Assembly (NCBI RefSeq): GCF_002309535.1
Contig: NZ_CP023275.1
Coordinates: 2,542,001-2,606,000 of the forward strand
Source: Sulfurospirillum diekertiae
Lineage (GTDB): Bacteria > Campylobacterota > Campylobacteria > Campylobacterales > Sulfurospirillaceae
Reading direction: 5' to 3'
Length of the DNA stretch: 64,000 nt
The translations under genes were made by a program, and so were the position numbers. Positions 47,396 through 56,174 of this stretch are shown in pieces. Position 1 is the first letter of the stretch. The number at the start of each line of letters is the position of its first letter. The notes below the pieces were generated by a model, which ran no database searches, was not told the DNA's origin, and saw only the letters and a list, made by a program, of their open reading frames with translations.

Positions 47396-47480
47396 GCGGA
47401 TATGGTGAAATTGGTAGACACGCCAGACTTAGGATCTGGTGCCGAGAGGCATGGGAGTTCGAGTCTCTTTATCCGCACCA
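47396..47480 (+). tRNA. tRNA-Leu (anticodon TAG)
   Basis: Class II tRNA with a long variable arm. Acceptor GCGGATA pairs with TATCCGC; stem CCAGA/TCTGG encloses loop CTTAGGA with anticodon TAG; CCA is encoded. Its 3' end marks an abrupt change to AT-rich accessory DNA and is a plausible island attachment site. No second copy of its 3' end was found in the window. Confidence 0.95.
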
Positions 47481-47495
47481 TCCCTATTTTAGGGA
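47481..47495 (+). terminator. Short hairpin after the tRNA cluster
   Basis: TCCCTA and TAGGGA pair around a 3-base T loop directly after the tRNA-Leu CCA, followed by CTTTC. Probably the transcript end of the tRNA cluster, though the stem is short. Confidence 0.45.
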
Positions 47496-47747
47496 CTTTC
47501 AAACAAAAAATTAAAAATTACTTTCATTTCCAAAATCAAAAAAGTACACATTAGGGTACACATTAAAAATCTAATGATATTATTTGTTCCTAGATCTTTA
47601 AAAAGTTTGACCAACTTATTGGATTCAAAATTAACCTCTTTACTACTTTTCAGTTTAACTCCAATTATCAACATTAACTACATTTAATACACTTGACATC
47701 ATTCTTATCGTAAAATATATTTCAAACGAATAGAGGCTAAAATATAA

Positions 47748-49583
47748 ATGTCAGATTGTAAAGAAAATAGTCTTGCGAATTTATTTTTGGATATATCAAA
47801 AAAGTTATTTGAAAATTTTTTTGATTATATAGACAATGATAAGTATAATAAATTAATTTCAGAGACAGTATATGAGATTCATGAAAAAATAATATTAATG
47901 AATTCAGGAGAAGAGTTAGAAGTTAACTACTTTGATTTTAATAATCCAAAATCTTTAATATTGGACATTCTTGAATCTATGCTAAAAAGAACAGGAGATG
48001 GTTATAACTTTAATATAAACTCTTCACCAGACAAAGAACTTCTCGAAGGTGCATTAAGTCGAATATCTATACAATTAACAAATGGTGACTATAATTTTTC
48101 CCCTCATGATGACTACAAGTTTAAACAAATACAAAACTCCTACAAGTTACCCAATAAGAATTATGACTTTATATACAAGCAATCCCAGCAAAATTATAAA
48201 AAATTTATAAATAAAAAATTAAATCTCCAGATGCAGCATAAGAATGTTTATGATGAACTAGTTCGTCAAGGGATTATGATTTGGAAAGATTGCAAAAATT
48301 CTACTTTATATTTTAAGGTAAATCCGTTTGAAAATAATCAAAAAACTGATAAAGCAAAGTTATCTGATTATCTTACAAAATTATTAAATAGAGATATTGA
48401 AATTTATGACAGTACAAATGATATTAAACACCCAGAAGCCAAGAAAGACTATTTAATTATCTCATTATTACCTATGGTGAAAATGGAGGTATTTAATCCT
48501 TCTATAGGGTGGGAATTTCAAGATATTTCCAACAATACACTATATCAAAATACTTTTGAGTACACAACTTTTTTAAAAAAAAGACATTTAAAGCCAATTG
48601 AAACTGTAGATATTAAAAAAGGAATAATCGTTCAATTTATAAAACAACTATCTCAAAATGAAGATCAATTTAGTTTTATCATACATTGGTTAGCCAATTT
48701 TTTCCAAAACTTATGTAGCTCAAAAGCGTGTTTGGTGCTTATTGGAGATGAAGAAACAACAAACACATTTATCTATGATATTATCAAACCTATATTTGCA
48801 TATAGAAATAAATATTTGAGCATAATCAATGATAAAACCCTACAAAATACAAATGATTCTCTTATTAGAGACAAAATTTTTTATCATATTAGCAATATTT
48901 CAACATCAAATACTAATCATAAAAGAATTAGCAATTTAGTCTTAGAAATTTTAAGTCCAAAATATAAAACAACTCATGATGCTTGGGAGAATCATGAAAG
49001 TTTTATAAATGGTGAGCTCATAGTGACATCTAGTAGTGATACTCCTTATTCCTTTTTAAAAGATAGCTATACACGCTGTGTGGTATTTCAAGTAAAACAT
49101 TTAGACACTATCTTAAAAAAAATGAATATTAACCGCATTTTGTTAAAAGAAAATATTTTTGATAATTTAGATGATTTTTCTGATATCTTAGCAGTTTACC
49201 CTGTAGACAAAAATTATTATAAGATAATTCATACAGAAGAAAAAGATATCTTGTCAACAATGAAAAATGGAATTTTAAAAACAAAAAAACTCAATAAACA
49301 AATTGAAGAATTTATAAATGCTATTCGTTCAAATAATTTAAATTCATTTGTAAAAATTGAACAAGAAGATTCTGATTTATATGAAGAATTCCAATACAAC
49401 TTTCAAAATAAAATGATTGCTCAACCATTGCTGAGTACATATTTTAATATTATGTTTGATGAAATAATTTTTTCGGACAATAGTATCTTCCTAGAAATCT
49501 TAAAAGAAAAAGCACCAATGTTTAAAAAAGCACCAAATGACAAAAGTAAATACAAAGGTAAAAAAAGATATCAAATTGTGTAA
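47748..49583 (+). CDS. Primase-helicase-like (SF3/DUF5906-type) protein with degenerate Walker motifs
   Basis: A 611-residue AT-rich gene, first of the island. The order is as in phage/plasmid primase-helicases. An 'entering' segment is seen as VFNPSIGWEFQDISNNTLYQNTF, then FIIHWLANFFQNL, then the P-loop position CLVLIGDEETTNTFIYDIIKPIF. A working P-loop would read GxxGTGKN/T; here GDEETTNT has neither the second Gly nor the Lys. The Walker B-like position reads YHISNIS, lacking the acidic pair. So ATPase activity is unlikely. The helicase relationship is my inference from layout. Alternative: a divergent scaffold protein. Confidence 0.5.
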   Translation: MSDCKENSLANLFLDISKKLFENFFDYIDNDKYNKLISETVYEIHEKIILMNSGEELEVNYFDFNNPKSLILDILESMLKRTGDGYNFNINSSPDKELLEGALSRISIQLTNGDYNFSPHDDYKFKQIQNSYKLPNKNYDFIYKQSQQNYKKFINKKLNLQMQHKNVYDELVRQGIMIWKDCKNSTLYFKVNPFENNQKTDKAKLSDYLTKLLNRDIEIYDSTNDIKHPEAKKDYLIISLLPMVKMEVFNPSIGWEFQDISNNTLYQNTFEYTTFLKKRHLKPIETVDIKKGIIVQFIKQLSQNEDQFSFIIHWLANFFQNLCSSKACLVLIGDEETTNTFIYDIIKPIFAYRNKYLSIINDKTLQNTNDSLIRDKIFYHISNISTSNTNHKRISNLVLEILSPKYKTTHDAWENHESFINGELIVTSSSDTPYSFLKDSYTRCVVFQVKHLDTILKKMNINRILLKENIFDNLDDFSDILAVYPVDKNYYKIIHTEEKDILSTMKNGILKTKKLNKQIEEFINAIRSNNLNSFVKIEQEDSDLYEEFQYNFQNKMIAQPLLSTYFNIMFDEIIFSDNSIFLEILKEKAPMFKKAPNDKSKYKGKKRYQIV

Positions 49584-50053
49584 TCTCTATCAACTGTTCT
49601 TTTCCTATCCTCCATTTCTGCCCCACTCTTGTATAACCATGACAAAATAGAAATTGAAAACATAATTTATTTTTCTTATACTTATAAAATTCCATACATA
49701 ATATATTCTATTCCTACTAATGTTTTATGTAAATCCTAATATATTCCTATCAAAGTCCTATATATACAATAATATTTATGATAGGCTTAAAATAAGCATA
49801 TTATCGATTTTATAACTAAATGTATGTATAAAGTATAAATAATTGGATATCTATACTTTATATACTCAAAATAGAATCCACTAACTTCTAAAAAATTTCA
49901 CACTAGAACTATTTATTATTCAATGACTTATGCAGCCTATAACGATTATTGTCATTTCTGTATCCTCATCAGTGTAGTCAGATCATTCCTCCACTTCGTT
50001 AACCAGCTCTCTAATATTTGTTTAAACTGATTTTCGGGCAAGATAAACCAAAC

Positions 50054-50099
50054 GTACTTTGGATATGTACTTTGGATATGTACTGGATTGTACTTGAGG
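50054..50099 (+). repeat. Iteron-like direct repeats
   Basis: GTACTTTGGATAT occurs twice head to tail (50054-50066, 50067-50079). It is followed by two shortened copies, GTACTGGATT (50080-50089) and GTACTTGAGG (50090-50099). A 10 to 13-base period near possible replication genes is what iterons look like. It is short and may be chance slippage. Confidence 0.55.
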
Positions 50100-50145
50100 C
50101 TAATAAATTCTTGTACCTCTTTTAAAATAAGATAAAGAAAAACTT

Positions 50146-50171
50146 ACTGTATAGCAAAACTGCTATACAGT
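50146..50171. repeat. 11-base-arm inverted repeat
   Basis: ACTGTATAGCA and TGCTATACAGT pair perfectly around a 4-base AAAC loop. It could be a terminator, an operator of the HTH protein encoded just to the right, or a replication hairpin. No U-tract follows on either strand. Confidence 0.6.
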
Positions 50172-50272
50172 GAGTTATGCATAAAAAATTCTGTTGTATT
50201 TATAGATATGCCCATATTAATTTGATTGTAAGTAGCTAAGTATATAAATTTACTCGTTAGTTATTTTGTACA

Positions 50273-50488
50273 CTAATTGTTAAAATATGCCACAATTGTA
50301 TTAGCTTCAAGATAGCATATAAGCTCTGACCTAGAAATATGGAGCTTATTCCCTATTTTGACAACTTCAATTTCATTCTTCGATATAAGCTTCTTTGCCA
50401 TATCTATTTTGATTATATTCATCTCCTCAATTTCTTTCAAATTAAAAATCACGCCTTTTGGGATTAACTCATCGTAGTTAGTTTTCAC
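50273..50488 (-). CDS. Excisionase/AlpA-like HTH protein
   Basis: A 71-residue protein. Its second half matches the short winged-helix HTH_17 pattern of excisionases: MAKKLISKNEIEVVKIGNKL followed by HISRSELICYL. A start at 50488 is plausible though the ribosome site is weak. It is transcribed away from the recombination genes, as island control genes often are. Role as excisionase or local regulator is inferred. Confidence 0.65.
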   Translation of the reverse strand: MKTNYDELIPKGVIFNLKEIEEMNIIKIDMAKKLISKNEIEVVKIGNKLHISRSELICYLEANTIVAYFNN

Positions 50489-50652
50489 TGTAGGCTCCTC
50501 AACTGTTCAATTTTTATCAAACAATGAGGTTCTTCAAAAATTTTATTCACATCTTTATTTCCACTTTTTTTCAACCACATATCATCACCATAGAAAGAAG
50601 AATAGAGCCTATTCTTCTAACTCCCACACAACACTAAATAAAAAGGAGATCT

Positions 50653-50742
50653 ATGCGAGCAGAGGATGAAAATGTCACATTCCATACCAAACTAATGAGC
50701 TTAGCTTTGGTTGGAAAATGGAAGATGGGGGATGTGTTATGA
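50653..50742 (+). CDS. Mini-ORF 1 upstream of the recombination module
   Basis: A 29-residue reading frame (starts MRAEDENVTF, ends KMGDVL) preceded by a strong AAAGGAGAT ribosome site six bases before the ATG. Its stop overlaps the next ATG as ATGA. Too short to classify. The ribosome site and coupling are the only evidence that it is translated. Confidence 0.45.
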   Translation: MRAEDENVTFHTKLMSLALVGKWKMGDVL

Positions 50743-50867
50743 AAACGAAGTCATTTCAAAAACCAAAGAAGTGTAAATGCCAGATGCTAATACTGCTTTT
50801 ACCCCTCGTCATTCATATTGTAACCCACTATCAGGAGTGTAGAAGATGGAACCGTCCGTCATTTTAA
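50739..50867 (+). CDS. Mini-ORF 2, small putative membrane peptide
   Basis: A 42-residue frame coupled to mini-ORF 1 by a 4-base overlap. A basic, Cys-containing head (KPKKCKC) is followed by a hydrophobic stretch (MLILLLPLVIHIV) and a basic tail, which could form one membrane span. Unknown function. Confidence 0.4.
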   Translation: MKTKSFQKPKKCKCQMLILLLPLVIHIVTHYQECRRWNRPSF

Positions 50868-50923
50868 CCTTAGTGATTGCAATAGCAACCGCAATAAAAG
50901 AGACGCTTAATTCAAACAAATAA
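50846..50923 (+). CDS. Mini-ORF 3, small hydrophobic peptide
   Basis: A 25-residue frame (MEPSVILTLVIAIATAIKET) overlapping mini-ORF 2 in another frame, with GGAG about ten bases before the ATG. Hydrophobic middle. It ends 55 bases before the DUF932 gene, so it could be a leader peptide or a chance frame. Confidence 0.35.
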   Translation: MEPSVILTLVIAIATAIKETLNSNK

Positions 50924-50978
50924 AGCTTTAGTCTATAAGACTTTCAACATTGATTTTTATACCTAAAAGGAAATTACT

Positions 50979-51797
50979 ATGCAAACAAAACCACTTACGA
51001 ATGAGCAATTAAGAGCACAAGCACCCTCTATCTTTTCAGAAAACCCTATTGAAGGCGTTTCCGATAAATATGCTTTTGTACCAACCTATTCTGTGTTGGA
51101 TACATTCAGACACGCAGGCTATTACCCCATTATGGCAGGTGAAAGTCGTGTACGCAATCATGAGAACAAAGGCTACCAAAAACATATCATTCAGTTTAGA
51201 AGCCTAGAGCATCTTTTACGTCCCAGTGCCAATGAAGAGTATGCGGATATTGTGCTTACCAATTCGCACAATCGAACATCCTCTTTTAGTGTCGATCTCG
51301 CCATCTTCCGCCTTGTGTGTGCGAATATGCTCGTTGTGCCATCACACACCTTTTCACATCACTCCATTATTCACGCTGGTTTTAACTTTGAAAAAATACA
51401 CACAGCCATTGATGAAGTCACCTCACATATGCCATGTATTCAAGAAGAGATTGAAACCTTCAAAGCCATTGAGCTATCTGTTGCAGAGCAACACTCGTTT
51501 GCCAAAGCAGCACTGGATATTCGATTTGATAAAGAAGTGCATAGTGTGGACTTTAAAGAGTTCTTACACGTACAAAGAGACGAAGATGAAGCTCCTACAC
51601 TGTGGAACGTCTTTAACCGTGTGCAAGAAGCCATTATTCGAGGGGGCATCAAAGGATCAAACAAGGTAACAGGGAAAACCTTTACCTCTAAAGCAATTAC
51701 TGCCATTGATGCCAATCTCAAGATGAACAAAGAACTCTTCTCTATTGTTCAAATGGTGGCTGATTTGAAAACACCTTCTCTGATGATAGCAGCATAA
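50979..51797 (+). CDS. DUF932 (phage/plasmid-like) protein
   Basis: A 272-residue DUF932 protein, common on plasmids, conjugative elements and phages next to recombination genes. Signs are the FVPTYSVLDTFRHAGYYPI opening, SRVRNHENKGYQKHIIQFR and FRLVCANMLVVPS. Molecular function is not established. AAAGG precedes the ATG. Composition resembles the core genome more than the flanking island DNA. It leads an operon with the Gp157-like, Rad52-like and DUF2958 genes. Confidence 0.85.
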   Translation: MQTKPLTNEQLRAQAPSIFSENPIEGVSDKYAFVPTYSVLDTFRHAGYYPIMAGESRVRNHENKGYQKHIIQFRSLEHLLRPSANEEYADIVLTNSHNRTSSFSVDLAIFRLVCANMLVVPSHTFSHHSIIHAGFNFEKIHTAIDEVTSHMPCIQEEIETFKAIELSVAEQHSFAKAALDIRFDKEVHSVDFKEFLHVQRDEDEAPTLWNVFNRVQEAIIRGGIKGSNKVTGKTFTSKAITAIDANLKMNKELFSIVQMVADLKTPSLMIAA

Positions 51798-51807
51798 AGG
51801 ATGAATG

Positions 51808-52392
51808 ATGAAATTGCTCAATTACCAACTGCAAACACACATTGAAAGTTTAGCAACATCTAAATCCACACAGTACTTTTCAGACTATGTCCATTCCATT
51901 CTTCAAGATACCGCCAAGCCCTACTATCAAAGAGCGGATTATGTGGGTTTATCGCTTCAAGAGATTAAATCAAAGATTGACACCCTCGCCAACGATATTA
52001 AAGAGCTTCAAAACCTCAAAAAGAGGCTCTCTGAGTCGCTTGAAATTGCAAAAGAGATCATTGCTACAGTGTTCTTAGAAAATGGTGTTGATCGTATTGA
52101 TGGAAACATCATTAGCTCTCTGACACTTAGTAATGAAACATCCAGTACACAAACATCCTTCACGATCTTAGATCATGAAGCGGTCATGCGTTTAGGCTAT
52201 ATCAAATACCAACCCGATGTGGAAGCAATTGAGCAAGCAATGATGAGTGATGAAGGCAAAGAGGAGTTAGCAGAGTTTGTGAAGAGTGAAACCAATACGA
52301 CAAAGACACCTGCCAAAGTAAAGGTCAATGCAAAGCGTATAGGACTGGGTACGCAAGCAGAAGAACTACTCAATATCGTTGAAGCAGCATAA
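51808..52392 (+). CDS. Siphovirus Gp157-like protein
   Basis: About 194 residues. The central coiled coil (IKSKIDTLANDIKELQNLKK, about residues 50-90) followed by FLENGVDRIDGNIISSLTLS is the Gp157 pattern seen beside phage recombinases. Start taken as the second ATG (51808), six bases after AAAGGA; the one at 51805 is also possible. It lies between the DUF932 and Rad52-like genes. Confidence 0.75.
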   Translation: MKLLNYQLQTHIESLATSKSTQYFSDYVHSILQDTAKPYYQRADYVGLSLQEIKSKIDTLANDIKELQNLKKRLSESLEIAKEIIATVFLENGVDRIDGNIISSLTLSNETSSTQTSFTILDHEAVMRLGYIKYQPDVEAIEQAMMSDEGKEELAEFVKSETNTTKTPAKVKVNAKRIGLGTQAEELLNIVEAA

Positions 52393-52403
52393 GGAGAAAA
52401 AGC

Positions 52404-53057
52404 ATGTTTGATCAACAACAAAATCAAGCTCTTACACAAGAGCTTGAAAACACCCGAATCAAAAGTCGCTCAAAAGGAGATATTGAGCTTTCCTACCTAG
52501 AGGGGTTTGATGTCATTGAAACAGCTAATCGTATCTTTGGTTATGGCAATTGGAGTTATAACATCTCCACTCTGGAGCAAGTATCGCAAGAGTCTAACCA
52601 AAATCAAAACATTGTCCTCTGTTATAAAGCCATTGTTGCTATAAAAGTATGTGATGCACAACATACACAACATATCAGCAGAGAAGACGTAGGCTTTGGT
52701 ACAGGTATTGCCAAGACACTCTCCGATGCACATGAAAGCGCGGCTAAAGAAGCGGTCACGGATGCACTCAAACGTGCCATGCGAAGCTTTGGGAATCAGT
52801 TTGGTAATTCACTCTACGATAAAAGCAGACAACATCAGAATTCTCAACAACCACAACCCTCTAACAAAGTGAACGCTATCCCACAAGATTATTCCAAACT
52901 TTCCAATTTAGGCTTGAGTGTTATGCAACAAGGACAAAACCTCATTGTCATGGGAGATGATATTTTTGCGAAAAAAGACACCATTAAAGCGTGTGGCTTT
53001 AAGTGGGATGGACGCTCGAAGCATTGGTGTAAACCTTTAGAGCAACAGGCGGCATAA
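52404..53057 (+). CDS. Rad52/Rad22-like single-strand annealing protein
   Basis: A 217-residue recombinase. The annealing core is seen as SYLEGFDVIETANRIFGYGNWSY, a middle strand block, then ISREDVGFGTG followed by AHESAAKEAVTDALKRAMR, the characteristic Rad52 basic helix. It would anneal complementary single strands during element recombination or repair. Q/N-rich linker, then a short basic C-terminal domain. Part of a four-gene unit with tight spacing. Confidence 0.85.
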   Translation: MFDQQQNQALTQELENTRIKSRSKGDIELSYLEGFDVIETANRIFGYGNWSYNISTLEQVSQESNQNQNIVLCYKAIVAIKVCDAQHTQHISREDVGFGTGIAKTLSDAHESAAKEAVTDALKRAMRSFGNQFGNSLYDKSRQHQNSQQPQPSNKVNAIPQDYSKLSNLGLSVMQQGQNLIVMGDDIFAKKDTIKACGFKWDGRSKHWCKPLEQQAA

Positions 53058-53058
53058 G

Positions 53059-53367
53059 ATGGATGAACTCATACCAATCTCACTACGTGATAGTATCCCA
53101 ACACTCTACCAAACGGAAGACACAAAAGATCCACTGTGCCATATTAAGCTTTTTACACCTGACTCAAATTGGACATGGTATGTGATTGAGCTTTTCAAAG
53201 AAGATATGGATACATGCTATGGTTATGTGCAAGGAGTTGAAAATGAATTAGGCTATTTTAGTTTAAAGGAATTGAGAACCATCAAGGGGTTTTTAGGTTT
53301 GGCAGTTGAGCGTGATCTACAGTTTAAACCTACGTTGTTATCTCAAATACACAAAAAGTACGAATGA
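53059..53367 (+). CDS. DUF2958 protein
   Basis: A 102-residue protein. LIPISLRDSIPTLYQTED at the start, the WYVIELFKEDMDTCYGYVQG core, and GYFSLKELRTIKG place it in DUF2958, typical of plasmids and integrative elements. Function unknown. It starts one base after the Rad52-like stop, so it is coupled. Confidence 0.8.
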   Translation: MDELIPISLRDSIPTLYQTEDTKDPLCHIKLFTPDSNWTWYVIELFKEDMDTCYGYVQGVENELGYFSLKELRTIKGFLGLAVERDLQFKPTLLSQIHKKYE

Positions 53368-53676
53368 AGCACAGATTCGTTGCAAACAAACTAGCATCTC
53401 TATTGTAGCAAAGGCTAAGTTCCTTTGCTACGATCAAACTACACACAAATATTTTTTTGCACTCTCCCAATGAATTGAGAGATAAACGAATGCGCTATTA
53501 ACAACTTTCTTCATAAGGTTTTTTGAAACATGACTTCTTCTAAAAAACACAAGATATGCTAAGTAAAAAGACACACGTATAATATAGGGGTTATATGTGA
53601 TACCAAATATAACTTCACTATGAAGATACTAGCGCACATTTGATTTATCTTTATACTCATATTTAAAGGGATAAAG
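53368..53676. other. Intergenic stretch with hairpin
   Basis: No gene seen. A 10-base-pair hairpin (GTAGCAAAGG with CCTTTGCTAC, 53405-53431) about 40 bases after the DUF2958 stop is a likely end signal of the recombination operon. Nearer the next gene, GTTATAT and ATATAAC form a short inverted repeat around 53590-53615 in an AT-rich promoter-like segment. Confidence 0.5.
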
Positions 53677-54618
53677 ATGAACTACAATACCGTCATTGAT
53701 ACCGTAAGATTGCAATCAGATTTTTGTACTGCATTGCAGCAACGAGAAGTTTTAGATATGTTAATGAGCACATTAGCGGCATCAGGAATACTTTATATAC
53801 AACAAAAAAAGTATCCTGCAAATATGTATAGTCATTTTCTTAAAAGAGATTATTTTATCTATTCTCACAATACAACGATCGCCACTATTACAACAGGATC
53901 TTTTAATGAACGCATCAATGGTATTGTTGGCTATACACAAAAATATTATATTAGTGTTAAGCTTGCAGGATTGTGCAGATACGATGAAAAAATTGACTTT
54001 ATATCGCACTATTGCTTACTAAAAATATGTGCTTTTTTCAACACACGTAACATAATTTTTAAATTAACAGAACTTGATGTATGCATAGATGCAGAGTGTA
54101 CATTTCACCATTTACTGGCATTATGTGTTAAAAAATCTCCTAAAACTGACTATTATAGACCAAGCGATATGCAAGCATATGCAAATACAACTTATATTGA
54201 AAAAATACCATCAAAAAATTTAGAAAAAGCCGTACTAAGAGCCTATACATATGATAAAAGCCTTAAAGAACATCTCTCTAGGAATGTTACACGTTTTGAG
54301 CTAAAACTACAACCAAAATACTTTCATAAGTATCGCTTTGACATCACTTCGATTGACAAAGCTCTTAGCCGATACTATGTAATGTATTTTAAAAACAGCT
54401 ATGAAAAAACCCGTACAATAGAAGCATATGAAAAATATAAACTGTTTCGCAAAAGAGAGATAGATAGGCTAGATCTTGAAAAATATAGACTTTATCCAGA
54501 TATAACAAAAATTAAATCTTTTTTAGAACAGCTTTTAAGTATCAATGATTTAAATGTGTGGTTCATGTATGACTTATCTATGCAAAATTTCCATAATACG
54601 GTCAGAAATACTTTTTAA
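53677..54618 (+). CDS. Possible plasmid/phage replication-initiation-like protein
   Basis: A 313-residue AT-rich gene. I do not recognise it firmly. The order of DTVRLQSDF at the start, an acidic strand pair KLTELDVCIDAEC in the middle, YTYDKSLKEH and then TRFELKLQPKY is reminiscent of Rep_trans/gpII-type replication initiators, where two acids and a Tyr-Lys motif form the nicking centre. An AAAGGG ribosome site precedes the ATG. It stands alone between the recombination module and the defence locus. Confidence 0.4.
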   Translation: MNYNTVIDTVRLQSDFCTALQQREVLDMLMSTLAASGILYIQQKKYPANMYSHFLKRDYFIYSHNTTIATITTGSFNERINGIVGYTQKYYISVKLAGLCRYDEKIDFISHYCLLKICAFFNTRNIIFKLTELDVCIDAECTFHHLLALCVKKSPKTDYYRPSDMQAYANTTYIEKIPSKNLEKAVLRAYTYDKSLKEHLSRNVTRFELKLQPKYFHKYRFDITSIDKALSRYYVMYFKNSYEKTRTIEAYEKYKLFRKREIDRLDLEKYRLYPDITKIKSFLEQLLSINDLNVWFMYDLSMQNFHNTVRNTF

Positions 54619-54676
54619 GATATGCGTATTATGATAAAATATAAAATATTCAGTTGTATGTTAGGATTATGGGGCA

Positions 54677-56061
54677 ATGGCAAAAGAAAAAAATCAAAAA
54701 TCAATGGAAGAGACTCTCTGGGAGAGTGCAAATAAGCTCAGAGGTTCTGTTGAATCAAGTGAATACAAGCATATTGTTTTAGGACTTATTTTTTTAAAAT
54801 TTGTCAGTGATACATTTGAAGAAAGAAGAGAAAAGCTCTTAGCAGAAGGTAAAGAAGCATTTATCGATATGGTTGAGTTTTACACTATGGATAATGTTTT
54901 TTACCTTCCTGAAACTTCACGATGGTCATATATAAAACAAAACGCTAAACAAGATGATATCGCCCTCAAAATAGATACCGCCCTTGCAAGCATTGAAAAA
55001 ACAAACCCTTCCCTCAAAGGGGCACTGCCAGATAACTACTTTTCAAGACTTGGTCTTGATGCGAGTAAGCTCTCTTCCCTTATCGACACGATCAATAACA
55101 TCAACACGCTAGAAGATAAAGGGCATGATGTCGTCGGACGTGTTTATGAATACTTCTTGGGTGAATTTGCGCTTGCAGAAGGCAAGCTTGGTGGACAGTT
55201 CTATACTCCAAAATCTATCGTCAATTTGATAGCCAATATGATAGAGCCTTACAAAGGGAAAATCTATGATCCTGCTTGTGGAAGCGGTGGTATGTTTGTA
55301 CAATCCCTCAAGTTTATAGAAGCACATAAAGGCAATAAAAAAGATATCTCTATCTATGGGCAAGAGTTCACAGCAACGACGTATAAACTTGCCAAAATGA
55401 ACTTAGCCATCAGAGGTATATCTGCAAATCTTGGAGCAGTCCCTGCCGATAGCTTTTTCAAAGACCAGCACCCAGACCTCAAAGCTGACTACATCATGGC
55501 AAATCCACCTTTTAACCAAAAGGAGTGGCGAGGTGTGAATGAACTGCTTGATGATCCAAGATGGGCAGGCTATGAAGTACCTTTGCATCAAATGCAAACT
55601 ACGGTTGGATACTTCACATGGTCTCAAAACTCTCTCAAAATGGCATCGCAGGATTTGTTCTCGCCAAGGGAAGCTTAACAAGTAACTCAAGCAACGAGGG
55701 AGAGATACGAAAACAACTCATTGAGAACAATCTTATCGATTGTATCGTCAATCTTCCTGCAAAACTCTTTTTTAACACTCAAATTCCCGCTTGTCTTTGG
55801 TTTATCAAAAAAAATAAAAAAACTAATGACATCCTCTTTATAGATGCAAGAAATGTAGGACATCTTATCAACAGACGCAACAAAGATTTTAGCGAAGCAG
55901 ACATAGCGCAAATAGCATCTACTTATCACAAATGGAAACTCGGAGAAAACTACGAAGACATCAAAGGTTTTTGTAAAAGTGCAAGTATAGAAGAAGTACT
56001 GACACTTGGCTATGCGCTGACTCCTGGGCGATATGTGGGGTTGGAAGATAAAATAAATTAA
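54677..56061 (+). pseudogene. hsdM: Type I restriction-modification methyltransferase HsdM, frameshifted and 3'-shortened
   Basis: N6-adenine methyltransferase subunit. The first part (to about 55582) has the helical N-domain, IYDPACGSGGMFVQS (SAM site) and MANPPFNQKEW (catalytic NPPF). Translation then leaves the family pattern; the adjacent frame continues it exactly ([23 protein letters not shown]) up to 56061. Restoring one base near 55582-55584 (CCTTTGCA to CCTTTTGCA) joins the two. The rejoined protein of about 461 residues stops soon after [13 protein letters not shown], short of the usual C-terminal helical tail. No hsdS follows. Sequencing error is possible for the frameshift. Confidence 0.85.
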
Positions 56062-56174
56062 CTGATACAGGTAAAAAGCTTGCTTTTGTCAAGCAAAAAA
56101 TCACAGATTTTCTAAACATAAAAAATATACATTTCTTATTTGGAGCAGGTGTTAGTTCTGGTTCCATCCCAACT

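Larger units (their letters stand above)
49584..50272. other. Gene-free AT-rich stretch with repeats
   Basis: I see no credible gene in these 689 bases. The stretch contains iteron-like direct repeats (50054-50099) and an 11-base-arm inverted repeat (50146-50171), both nearer the HTH gene. Together with the helicase-like gene on the left and the excisionase-like gene on the right it resembles a replication or control region, but no DnaA box cluster was identified. Confidence 0.5.

Noticed and set aside
47496-47747. Integrase remnant after tRNA-Leu
   Set aside because: I looked for tyrosine recombinase motifs on both strands; the only open frame (61 codons, minus strand) shows none of them.
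50054-50099. CRISPR array
   Set aside because: The repeats are 10-13 bases, directly adjacent with no unique spacers, and no cas genes are present.
55578-55590. Phase-variable switching of hsdM
   Set aside because: The tract at the frameshift is only three T residues, too short for slipped-strand phase variation; a simple mutation or read error is more likely.
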